A stretch of 8,623 bases of DNA from an uncultured Collinsella sp. (GTDB lineage Bacteria > Actinomycetota > Coriobacteriia > Coriobacteriales > Coriobacteriaceae): contig UROR01000087.1 of assembly GCA_900549535.1 (NCBI GenBank), positions 1-8,623 on the forward strand, given 5' to 3'. Below are positions 1-5,697 of the stretch, piece after piece (within the stretch, counting starts at the first letter, position 1; each line of letters begins with the position of its first letter). The notes under the pieces are model-generated. The model ran no database searches. It was not told where the DNA came from and saw only the letters and a list, made by a program, of their open reading frames with translations. The translations under genes and the position numbers were made by a program.

Positions 1-168
1 GATCGGCCGAGCCACTGGGCACAAGCGGGACACGGTCCAGAGGATGCCGGGGCGCGGGGTCCCGTGCGGGGAGATCGCGAGGGAGCCGGGCAGGTCGCCC
101 TCGACGATGAGCGCAGAGATACCGTCGCGCCCACCCACGAAAAGAGGGTTCCCTCGCAGGCGCCGCAT
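1..168 (-). CDS. Possible 5' fragment of an unrecognised ORF running off the left edge
   Basis: A minus-strand frame is open from an ATG at 168-166 to the window edge, giving 56 codons. Its translation contains a fairly natural stretch (G-R-D-G-I-S-A-L-I-V-E-G-D-L), and most third codon positions are G or C. I do not recognise a family. No good ribosome binding site precedes the ATG (only a G-run about ten bases upstream), and in such GC-rich DNA a chance open frame is quite possible. If real, it would lie about 85 bp downstream of the 7beta-HSDH gene in the same direction. The rest of 1-253 shows nothing else I can name. Confidence 0.22.
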   Translation of the reverse strand, partial: MRRLRGNPLFVGGRDGISALIVEGDLPGSLAISPHGTPRPGILWTVSRLCPVARPI

Positions 169-253
169 CCGCACGCCCCCGCAAAGAAACCCTCGCACTC
201 GCATCTCTACCTGCGAACCCGCACGTGCCCTCGCGCACGCGCCGCGGCAGCCG

Positions 254-1045
254 CTAGTCGCGGTAGAACGAGCCCATGTAGCGGATGTACTCGTCCTCGG
301 TGTGGTTGGCCTTCCAGTCGTGGACGGAGTCCTTGTTGCGCTGGCCGGCGATGACGGAGAGCTCCTTACCCAGCTTCTCAAAGGCCTCGTCGACGCACTC
401 CTCGGGGGTGAGGGCGATCTTCATGACGGCCTCGCCCTGCGGGCCGCCGGGGAGGTTGGACAGCAGGCTGGGGGTTAGGGTGGTGCCGAGGGTGATGACC
501 TCGACGTCGACACCGGTGCCCTCGCACTCGCAGGCCACGGCCTCGGTCATCTTGAGGATGAAGGCCTTGCCCGCGCCGTACTGGCCGTTCCAGGGGCTGG
601 AGCTGATGCCGGTCATCGACGAGACGTTGATCACGGCGCCGCGGTCCTGGGTGGCAAAGATCCGCATGTAGTGGTGGAAGCACTTGAGGAAGGTCACGAC
701 GTTGACGTTGATCATGGCCTCGTGCTTCTCCCAGGGGGTGTCCTGGATCTTGCCGAAGCTGTGCAGGCAGGCAACGTAGCTCATGAAGCCCATGTCCAGG
801 CCCTCGGTCGCGGCGAAGACGGTCTCGGCCGCGCCGGGCTGGCTAAAGTCGGCGCGCACGACCTTGGTCTCCACGCCGTAGGTCTCGCGGATCTCGCCGG
901 CGAGCACGTTCAGCTTCTCCTCGCGACGGCCGACCATGACGACATTCATGCCGCCGGCGGCGATCTTCTCGCAGAACGCCTTGCCGACGCCCTCGGTCGC
1001 GCCCAGAATCAGGCCCCACTCACCGTACTTCTCCCTCAGGTTCAT
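254..1045 (-). CDS. NADP-dependent 7beta-hydroxysteroid dehydrogenase
   Basis: This is a 263-residue short-chain dehydrogenase/reductase that I recognise as the 7beta-HSDH of Collinsella aerofaciens. The enzyme interconverts 7-oxo-bile acids and 7beta-hydroxy bile acids (7-oxolithocholate and ursodeoxycholate) in the cytoplasm. Together with a 7alpha-HSDH, which is not in this window, it epimerises the 7-hydroxyl group. Visible motifs are the glycine-rich nucleotide loop G-A-T-E-G-V-G at 15-21, G39-R40-R41 after beta-2 (typical of NADP(H) preference), D66, N115, S143 and the catalytic Y156-x-x-x-K160. Length is full. The start at 1045 is chosen because a GAGAGAGG ribosome binding site lies 7 bases upstream; an in-frame ATG at 1123 has no such support and would overlap the putative -10 box. 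The gene appears monocistronic. Third positions are more uniformly G/C than in the genes to its right. Confidence 0.95.
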   Translation of the reverse strand: MNLREKYGEWGLILGATEGVGKAFCEKIAAGGMNVVMVGRREEKLNVLAGEIRETYGVETKVVRADFSQPGAAETVFAATEGLDMGFMSYVACLHSFGKIQDTPWEKHEAMINVNVVTFLKCFHHYMRIFATQDRGAVINVSSMTGISSSPWNGQYGAGKAFILKMTEAVACECEGTGVDVEVITLGTTLTPSLLSNLPGGPQGEAVMKIALTPEECVDEAFEKLGKELSVIAGQRNKDSVHDWKANHTEDEYIRYMGSFYRD

Positions 1046-1091
1046 GCTGCATCCTCTCTCTCGATGCCCATGCGGGCACATCTCCTTTAGC

Positions 1092-1153
1092 GTGCGGCCG
1101 CACAGCCGCACACGGTGCGCCATTATGCGCTGAACAAGAGGGGAGCGTGTTCA
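1092..1153 (-). promoter_or_regulatory. Putative 7beta-HSDH promoter with two dyads
   Basis: Read on the minus strand, a CATAAT -10-like box lies at 1127-1122, predicting a transcript start near 1115 and a leader of about 70 nt. No convincing -35 box is at the right distance. Two dyads flank the -10. TGAACA-N11-TGTTCA (1131-1153) covers the spacer and -35 region. The perfect 12-bp palindrome GTGCGGCCGCAC (1092-1103) lies in the leader, with another copy of the GCCGCAC half-site just beside it at 1104-1110. They could be operators or, for the second, a leader hairpin. The assignment is by position only. Confidence 0.4.
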
Positions 1154-1275
1154 CGACTTTGCGAACGAGCCCGTAACAACGATGAACGGTGTCGGTCTAT
1201 CACCGCGAAGAAACCCTTGCGGCATCGAGAGAGGAGGTGCTGGCAGGTGGAACCAAAAGGTGAACGCCGCCATCT
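1154..1275. other. Intergenic stretch without a recognisable gene
   Basis: Together with the promoter on its left and the degraded ORF on its right, this belongs to a 665-bp gap between the 7beta-HSDH and pgsA start codons. It contains a weak hairpin on the minus strand (CCGC and AAG pairing with CTT and GCGG, about 1203-1222) that might end transcription coming from the remnant to its right, though it has no T-run. I see no conserved RNA family and no convincing small ORF. Confidence 0.4.
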
Positions 1276-1562
1276 CTAGCTCCACCTTATCGGGTTTCCC
1301 GTCGCAAGCGATGCTTCAAAGAGCTTGCGCAGCGAAACGTTGGCGAAGGTCCAGGACCACGCTTTGCTGCTGCCCACTGTGACTCGGCCCTCGGCTCTGC
1401 GTAGAACCCGAAGCCGCTTTTGCAGTCGATGCGATTGACCCCGTCGAGGTCGGTGAGGGTGTAGCTTTCGCCCTCTCCATCCTGGCTCGAGCGTCCCTTG
1501 CGCTCGAAAGCAAAGTGACTTGACGCGAAGAGCACCTCACCAGCGCCGCTATTTTTTGGCAT
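1276..1562 (-). pseudogene. Probable frameshifted or degraded gene remnant, unrecognised family
   Basis: On the minus strand, about 60 codons from the ATG at 1562 to roughly 1380 read like genuine protein with host-like codons (CTC, ATC, GAG, CGC, ACC frequent), including T-L-T-D-L-D-G-V-N-R-I-D. In that frame the remaining tail to about 1287 turns arginine-rich and unnatural. In the frame reached by restoring one missing base near 1365-1380, the sequence reads naturally as S-W-T-F-A-N-V-S-L-R-K-L-F-E and ends at a TAG at 1278-1276. This suggests an old gene with a single-base deletion. The ATG at 1562 has no ribosome binding site, so the 5' end may be missing too. I do not recognise the product. 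It could instead be an accidental open frame. Confidence 0.3.
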
Positions 1563-1668
1563 CTTTGGGGGCTGATGTACACAAATGCGACTCCACGTGC
1601 CGACCAGCAACGTCCTCCACATGTCTGGACTCTCTATGCTTGCGCTGGATAGACATCGCAGGAACGGG

Positions 1669-1674
1669 TATAGT
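1669..1674 (+). promoter_or_regulatory. Putative -10 box for the pgsA operon
   Basis: TATAGT lies about 37 bases before the GTG start at 1711, predicting a short leader of roughly 30 nt. No good -35 hexamer is seen at 16-18 bp. This placement supports the GTG at 1711 as the pgsA start, because the longer in-frame ORF from 1585 would begin upstream of the promoter. Confidence 0.35.
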
Positions 1675-1710
1675 ATCGAAAGTTTTGTCGTTAACCAGCG
1701 GGGGAGTCCT

Positions 1711-2415
1711 GTGGGCATCAAAAAGAAGATCAAAAAGGAGCTTATCGGCACTTCCGATTACCCGTCGAATAAGATCTTTACGATCTCCAATTTCATCACC
1801 TTTACGCGCCTGATCCTCACCCTGGTATTTCTGTACCTGTTTGTGACGGATAACAACCGCGTCATCGCCATCGTTATCTACGCCGTTGCCGCCTCTACCG
1901 ACTGGATGGACGGTCAGATCGCCCGCATGACCAAGACGGTCTCGTGGCTCGGCAAGGTCATGGATCCCATCTGCGACCGTGCGCTGCTGTTCACCGGCGT
2001 ACTTGGGCTGGTGGTCCGCGGAGAGCTGCCCATCTGGGTCTGCGTGCTCATTATTGGCCGCGACATCTATCTGGGCATCGGCACGCTTATCGTGCGTCAT
2101 TATCACCGTCGCCCCATCGATGTCGTCTTTCCCGGAAAAATTGCCACTGCACTGCTCATGACCGGCTTCTCGCTCATGCTGCTCGGGTTCCCCGTTATTG
2201 ACGGCCTGCATCTTTTACCTTCAACCCTTACGGCCTTCCCGGGCCTCAACGGAAGCTCGGTGCCCCTCGGCATCTTCTTTGTGTACGGCGGCGTGATCTT
2301 CTCCATGCTCACGGCTGTCATCTATTCCATTAAGGGCGGAGTGGCCATTAAACAGGCTCTCGCGCATCCCGAGGACGAGGACATCGACTTTCTGAACCCT
2401 GAAATCGAAGACTGA
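1711..2415 (+). CDS. pgsA: CDP-alcohol phosphatidyltransferase, PgsA-type
   Basis: This is a 234-residue integral membrane enzyme of the CDP-alcohol phosphatidyltransferase family. It most likely makes phosphatidylglycerol phosphate from CDP-diacylglycerol and glycerol-3-phosphate. The family signature is complete: D64-x-x-D67-G68-x-x-A71-R72-x(8)-G81-x-x-x-D85-x-x-x-D89, whose aspartates bind metal and substrate. It is preceded by the typical I-S-N-F-I-T-F-T-R-L-I-L segment (25-36). Hydrophobic segments lie near 31-46, 50-63, 91-102, 108-126, 144-165 and 184-207, and the C-terminus is acidic. The GTG at 1711 is preferred to the upstream ATG at 1585 because of the GGGGGAG site just before it and the -10 box at 1669. 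The exact alcohol substrate cannot be read from sequence; a phosphatidylinositol-phosphate synthase role is possible but less likely. It is the first gene of the block ending at 5529. Confidence 0.82.
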   Translation: MGIKKKIKKELIGTSDYPSNKIFTISNFITFTRLILTLVFLYLFVTDNNRVIAIVIYAVAASTDWMDGQIARMTKTVSWLGKVMDPICDRALLFTGVLGLVVRGELPIWVCVLIIGRDIYLGIGTLIVRHYHRRPIDVVFPGKIATALLMTGFSLMLLGFPVIDGLHLLPSTLTAFPGLNGSSVPLGIFFVYGGVIFSMLTAVIYSIKGGVAIKQALAHPEDEDIDFLNPEIED

Positions 2416-2481
2416 TTCGTTGGGGTATGATTACGTACGGTTCATTATTTGCGGCACGTCCGCGATAAGTTAGGGGTTGTC

Positions 2482-2916
2482 ATGGACAACATGGTTAACA
2501 ATATGCCTCAGAATGATAAGACTGCTGACGCTACCTGCGTATTCCGCGTGCCTTCAAGCGACGTCACCGTTCCCGACCTCATGGCCAACGTGCGCATCAC
2601 CGCCCCCGTTCTGTCCATCGTCAAGGGTCCACAGACTGGTGCCGCCTTTGAGCTCGAGGACGACGTGACCACCATCGGCCGCGATCCTGCAAACGGCATC
2701 TTCCTCAATGACATGACCGTTTCGCGCAGCCACGCGCGCATTATTCGCGAGGGCCTCGGCGCTCGCATCGAGGACCTGGGCTCGCTCAATGGTACCTGGG
2801 TCGACGGTGCCATTGTCAATGCAGCCCCGCTGCATGACGGTTCTTCCGTTCAGATCGGTACGTTTACGCTCATCTACCACGAGAGCACGCCGGAGCGCAT
2901 CGAAACCGGTGAGTAG
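2482..2916 (+). CDS. GarA/OdhI-like FHA-domain protein
   Basis: This is a 144-residue cytoplasmic protein with a short N-terminal tail and one forkhead-associated domain (about 42-132) that binds phosphothreonine. The FHA signature residues are present: G66-R67, S81-R82-S83-H84 and N103-G104-T105. The tail contains D-A-T-C-V-F-R (16-22), closely resembling the E-T-T-S-V-F-R motif of mycobacterial GarA and corynebacterial OdhI. There, Ser/Thr kinases phosphorylate one of the threonines and the FHA domain folds back on it, which switches control of 2-oxoglutarate and glutamate metabolism. Here one of the paired threonines is alanine (A17) and T18 remains. The ATG at 2482 is chosen because an AGGGG site precedes it; a TTG at 2449 is a weaker alternative. 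It lies 66 bp after pgsA and 3 bp before the MerR gene, so it is probably co-translated with the latter. Confidence 0.8.
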   Translation: MDNMVNNMPQNDKTADATCVFRVPSSDVTVPDLMANVRITAPVLSIVKGPQTGAAFELEDDVTTIGRDPANGIFLNDMTVSRSHARIIREGLGARIEDLGSLNGTWVDGAIVNAAPLHDGSSVQIGTFTLIYHESTPERIETGE

Positions 2917-2919
2917 GGC

Positions 2920-3798
2920 ATGGCCGAACGCAACTATCTGAGTATCGGCCAAGTCGTCAACCTACTTCGAGGCGCATACCCCGATCTTTCGAACTCAAAA
3001 ATTAGATTTCTAGAGGATGAGGGGCTCATTACCCCTCATCGTACGCCTAAGGGATACCGTCAGTACTCTAAGGAGGACGTTGATCGCCTGGAGGTCATCC
3101 TGCACTTGCAGAAGACCCGCTACATGCCGCTCAACGTGATTAAGCAGCGCTTGGAAAACGCCACGGACTTGTCAACGCTCGCCTACGAGGTGGGCTTGCT
3201 GTCCGATGTTCCGCTCAAGACGGAGCCCAAGGAGACTAAGCAAAAGCTGCATCCCATCGAGACCATTCCCGATATGCTGGGCGTCGAGATTTCGTTTATC
3301 CGTTCGCTCGCCGAGAACGACCTCATTCGCATCATCAAGAGTCCGCAGAATCGTGAGCTCGTCGATGGTCGCGATTTCCCGATCATCCGCTACTGCTCCG
3401 AGCTGTCACGCTTCCATATCGAGCCGCGCAACCTGCGTCAGTACGTGTCTTCCGCCAACCGCGAGTCCTCGATGTTTGAGCAGGTGCTCGTGAGCATGCT
3501 CGGAATGGATACCTCCGATGACGAGCGCGACGCCAAGCTCGAGCGTGCGTTTAAGAAGCTTCACGACCTGACCGAGGGTGTGCACACTGCGCTGCTCAAG
3601 AACCGCGTTTTTGAGTCGCTCAACGCCGTGGTCGAGGACGCCGACATCGATGCACTCGATGAGGAAATCACTCGCTCCGAGTCCACCAAGGCCAAAAACG
3701 AAGAGACAGCCGCGCCGGCTTCGCACGAGGATTCTCTCGTAAAGCCGCTCAAGGTCGTCGCCCCTTCGCACTCCGGCACCGCCACGGCGGGCAAATAA
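2920..3798 (+). CDS. ftsR: FtsR-like MerR-family transcriptional regulator
   Basis: This 292-residue protein has an N-terminal MerR winged helix-turn-helix (about 7-75), with S-I-G-Q-V-V-N-L-L, S-K-I-R-F-L-E-D-E-G-L-I-T-P and G-Y-R-Q-Y visible. A second helical domain follows at about 110-190 (L-G-V-E-I-S-F-I-R-S-L), and then a charged, Ser/Ala/Glu-rich tail from about 235 that looks disordered. It closely resembles actinobacterial Rv1828/FtsR, the regulator lying immediately after garA/odhI; corynebacterial FtsR activates ftsZ. The same order here (FHA gene, 3-bp gap, MerR gene) supports the name. The protein is longer than the roughly 250 residues of the mycobacterial homologue because of the tail. 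It lacks the effector-binding cysteines of metal-sensing MerR proteins. The actual target genes in this organism are inferred, not visible. Confidence 0.75.
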   Translation: MAERNYLSIGQVVNLLRGAYPDLSNSKIRFLEDEGLITPHRTPKGYRQYSKEDVDRLEVILHLQKTRYMPLNVIKQRLENATDLSTLAYEVGLLSDVPLKTEPKETKQKLHPIETIPDMLGVEISFIRSLAENDLIRIIKSPQNRELVDGRDFPIIRYCSELSRFHIEPRNLRQYVSSANRESSMFEQVLVSMLGMDTSDDERDAKLERAFKKLHDLTEGVHTALLKNRVFESLNAVVEDADIDALDEEITRSESTKAKNEETAAPASHEDSLVKPLKVVAPSHSGTATAGK

Positions 3799-3838
3799 CC
3801 GCTGCCGCTTATCCGGCAACCCATTGAAAGGTCATGCA

Positions 3839-4369
3839 ATGTACGACTTCGAATCTCAAATCGTCGACATCCCCGACTATCCCGAGCCCGGAGTCATCTT
3901 TAAAGACATCACGCCGCTCTTTGGCAATCCCGAGGCGCTCAAAGCCATGACCGATGCCCTCGCCGAGCACTTTGCCGGCATGGGAATCACCAAGGTCGTG
4001 GGTCCCGAGGCTCGCGGCTTTATGGTTGGCGTACCGGTGGCTGTAGCCCTTGGCGCCGGCTTTGTTCCCGCACGTAAACCGGGCAAGCTGCCGCGCGAGA
4101 CCGTAAGCCAGAGCTACGAGCTCGAGTACGGCACCGATTCAATTGAGATCCATGCCGACGCTATCAGCTCTAAAGATACCGTGTTGATTCTGGACGACTT
4201 GGTCGCGACGGGCGGAACCGTCGAGGCAACAGGTAAACTGGTGCGAGATATGGGCGCAAAGCTTGTCGGTTACGGTTGTATCCTAGAGCTTGCGTTTCTC
4301 AACCCGCGCGAGAAGCTCACGCCGTCTGATGACGATGTGGAGCTCTTTAGCCTGGTGACGGTGGACTAG
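3839..4369 (+). CDS. apt: Adenine phosphoribosyltransferase
   Basis: The gene encodes a 176-residue cytoplasmic purine-salvage enzyme converting adenine and PRPP to AMP and pyrophosphate. Family landmarks are the N-terminal D-Y-P-E-P-G-V-I-F-K-D-I-T-P-L (13-27), G-P-E-A-R-G-F at 55-61, the R-K-P-G-K-L-P loop at 79-85, and the PRPP-binding motif L-I-L-D-D-L-V-A-T-G-G-T at 116-127 with its paired aspartates. Length is normal for Apt. The ATG at 3839 is preceded by GAAAGG at a 7-base spacing; an in-frame TTG at 3824 overlaps that site and is rejected. It lies 40 bp after the MerR gene and 32 bp before the NlpC/P60 gene, probably in the same transcript. Sequence regulation specific to apt is not seen. 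Confidence 0.96.
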   Translation: MYDFESQIVDIPDYPEPGVIFKDITPLFGNPEALKAMTDALAEHFAGMGITKVVGPEARGFMVGVPVAVALGAGFVPARKPGKLPRETVSQSYELEYGTDSIEIHADAISSKDTVLILDDLVATGGTVEATGKLVRDMGAKLVGYGCILELAFLNPREKLTPSDDDVELFSLVTVD

Positions 4370-4401
4370 CCGTTACCCTTAGTTACTGGAAAGGAAGCTA
4401 C

Positions 4402-5529
4402 ATGCGCACAGCAAACACGCACAAAAACATGGCACGCTGCGCTGCTACGGCAACCCTCGCTTGTGTTTTGGGCTTGGGCCTCGCGGCTCCTGCCTACGCC
4501 GATACCGCATCCGACCTTGCCGCTGCTCGTACGAAGCTCGAGCAGATCGGTACCCAAACTCAGCAGATTTACGATGAGCTTGCCACGCAGACGCAGGCGC
4601 TCGATCAGACTGCCGGCGAGATCACGCAAAAGCAGCAGGAGATCGCCGATGGTCAGGCCAAGCTCTCGACCTATGTCGCCGGCGAGTACAAAACCGGCGG
4701 TCTGAGCCTGCTTCAGGTTTTGACGGGTGTCGATGATCTGAGCGATATGCTCAACCGTTTGTTCTACTACGGAAAAGTTTCCGACAAGCAAGCTCAGACC
4801 ATTCAAGAGGTCAAGGAGCTTAAGCAGCAGCTCACCGATAAGCAGGCCGAGCAGGAGAAGAACGTCGCCACCACGCAAAAGAAGGTCGACGAGCTTAACG
4901 CCCAGCAGGCTGAAGCCCAGAACGTCGTAAACTCCCTGGATTCGCAGCTGCAGGCCGAGCTTGCCGCAGAGGCCGAGGCCAACGCCGCGCTGCAGGCCGG
5001 CATCAACGCCAGCACTGCCGAGAAGGCCACGGTGAGCAACGAGACTGCCGGTGCGACCGAGAACACCAACAACGGTGGCCAGACCAGCAATAACAACAAC
5101 CAGGGCGGCAACACTCCGGCTCCTACGCCGACACCTGCTCCGACGCCGCAGCCCTCCACGCCTGCTCCGGCTCCGACGCCTTCTGCTCCGAGCCAGTCCG
5201 TCGATGGCGGTTCTGTTGTCTCGCGTGCATACAGCAAGCTTGGTTGCGCCTATTCCTGGGGCGGAATTGGCCCGAACAGTTTCGACTGCTCTGGTTTTGT
5301 TAGCTATTGCCTCACGGGTCGCTATTGCCGCCTGGGCACCACTGGCACCTTTATGGGCTGGACGCGTGTGTCCGATCCGCAGCCCGGTGACGTTGTGGTC
5401 AACTCGTACCACACCGGCATTTACATCGGTGGTGGTCAGATGATTCATGCTTCCGACTACAACACGGGTGTCATCATCAGCTCCGTTGCCGCCGGCATGA
5501 ACAATAACTACATCTTCGTGCGTTACTAA
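4402..5529 (+). CDS. Secreted coiled-coil NlpC/P60 peptidoglycan endopeptidase
   Basis: This 375-residue exported cell-wall hydrolase probably cuts stem peptides of peptidoglycan during growth or division. A signal peptide ends in A-P-A-Y-A, with likely cleavage after A33. Residues 35-205 are Gln/Glu/Ala-rich heptad-like coiled coil, as in PcsB, CwlO and RipA-type hydrolases, where this region holds the enzyme inactive or docks it to a partner. A low-complexity linker follows: Asn/Gly/Gln-rich (221-237), then Pro/Ala/Thr-rich (238-263). The NlpC/P60 domain spans about 268-375 with catalytic C296 in F-D-C-S-G-F, H337 in Y-H-T-G-I-Y-I-G and H349 in M-I-H-A. A strong GGAAAGGAAG site precedes the ATG. 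It is the last gene before the terminator at 5554. The exact bond cut is not determinable. Confidence 0.92.
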   Translation: MRTANTHKNMARCAATATLACVLGLGLAAPAYADTASDLAAARTKLEQIGTQTQQIYDELATQTQALDQTAGEITQKQQEIADGQAKLSTYVAGEYKTGGLSLLQVLTGVDDLSDMLNRLFYYGKVSDKQAQTIQEVKELKQQLTDKQAEQEKNVATTQKKVDELNAQQAEAQNVVNSLDSQLQAELAAEAEANAALQAGINASTAEKATVSNETAGATENTNNGGQTSNNNNQGGNTPAPTPTPAPTPQPSTPAPAPTPSAPSQSVDGGSVVSRAYSKLGCAYSWGGIGPNSFDCSGFVSYCLTGRYCRLGTTGTFMGWTRVSDPQPGDVVVNSYHTGIYIGGGQMIHASDYNTGVIISSVAAGMNNNYIFVRY

Positions 5530-5553
5530 GTCATCTTACACAGCGTGTGAATG

Positions 5554-5594
5554 TGGACCTCGTGGCTTTAAGTCGCGAGGTCCATTCTTTTTTT
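5554..5594 (+). terminator. Strong intrinsic terminator after the NlpC/P60 gene
   Basis: A 14-bp hairpin with only two G-T wobbles (arms 5554-5567 and 5571-5584, loop TTA) is followed by a T-run, TTCTTTTTTT. It starts 24 bp after the stop codon and closes the pgsA-to-nlpC transcription block. Confidence 0.93.
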
Positions 5595-5607
5595 CTCTCT
5601 CATCTTA

Positions 5608-5642
5608 GACGGCTATCTAGTATTCAAAACTAGATAGCCGTC
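5608..5642. promoter_or_regulatory. Perfect 14-bp inverted repeat, likely operator upstream of degV
   Basis: GACGGCTATCTAGT, a 7-bp spacer, then ACTAGATAGCCGTC form a perfect dyad. It is not followed by a T-run and sits after an already complete terminator, so a terminator role is unlikely. Its centre lies about 50 bp upstream of the predicted degV transcript start, and its right arm reaches the -35 position, where no good -35 box exists. That placement suits an activator site, though repression is not excluded. A near copy with the same spacing lies before the DUF1836 gene at 7267-7294. Confidence 0.75.
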
Positions 5643-5662
5643 CATTCGGTTTGCAAGAAGGC

Positions 5663-5668
5663 TATAAT
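5663..5668 (+). promoter_or_regulatory. degV promoter -10 box
   Basis: A consensus TATAAT lies 29 bp before the degV ATG. No recognisable -35 hexamer occurs at 16-18 bp upstream, so this promoter may depend on a factor bound at 5608-5642. The predicted start is near 5675. Confidence 0.65.
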
Positions 5669-5684
5669 TGTTGATGAACAATTA
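5665..5684. promoter_or_regulatory. Second dyad overlapping the degV -10 box and start site
   Basis: TAATTGTT-GATG-AACAATTA is a perfect 8-bp inverted repeat with a 4-bp spacer. It overlaps the end of the TATAAT box and the predicted transcription start, a classic repressor position. It does not resemble the dyad at 5608-5642, so a different protein would bind it. AT-rich palindromes of this size can occur by chance. Confidence 0.4.
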
Positions 5685-5697
5685 GAAAGGACCCTCT

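Noticed and set aside
140..155. GAGGG-AA-CCCTC hairpin with a short T-run on the minus strand, considered as the 7beta-HSDH terminator
   Set aside because: The stem is only 4-5 bp with a tiny loop, it lies about 100 bp after the stop codon, and it falls inside the possible edge ORF. Too weak to call.
44..1133. Several plus-strand open frames across the 7beta-HSDH gene and its left flank
   Set aside because: They are shadows in GC-rich DNA opposite a well-recognised enzyme; none has a ribosome binding site with a family-like product.
1050..1236. 13-base match GGCATCGAGAGAG between the 7beta-HSDH leader (minus strand) and 1222-1234 (plus strand)
   Set aside because: The similarity stops after the purine-rich ribosome-binding-like part, nothing coding follows on the plus strand, and a 13-base match on either strand is expected by chance in a window this size.
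1242..1262. AGGTGGAACC, resembling the T-box core
   Set aside because: The neighbouring bases do not match the rest of the conserved T-box sequence, no specifier stem or terminator is apparent, and the nearest plus-strand gene is pgsA more than 400 bp away, which is not a T-box target.
1549..2211. A 220-codon minus-strand open frame opposite pgsA
   Set aside because: It is Asp/His/Gln-rich without motifs and mirrors the codon pattern of the real membrane protein gene on the plus strand.
3799..3838. GCCG/CGGC inverted repeat between the MerR gene and apt
   Set aside because: The stem is short and has no T-run, so it is not a terminator; the two genes probably share a transcript.
5110..5190. 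Repetitive CCTGCTCCGACGCC-like DNA
   Set aside because: It is the coding sequence of the Pro/Ala/Thr linker in the NlpC/P60 protein, not an independent repeat element or CRISPR.
4366..5448. A 360-codon open frame on the minus strand opposite the NlpC/P60 gene
   Set aside because: It lies fully antisense to a gene with a clear signal peptide, coiled coil and catalytic domain. Its Leu/Gly/Arg/Val-rich translation is what GC-biased codons give on the opposite strand, and it has no recognisable domain.
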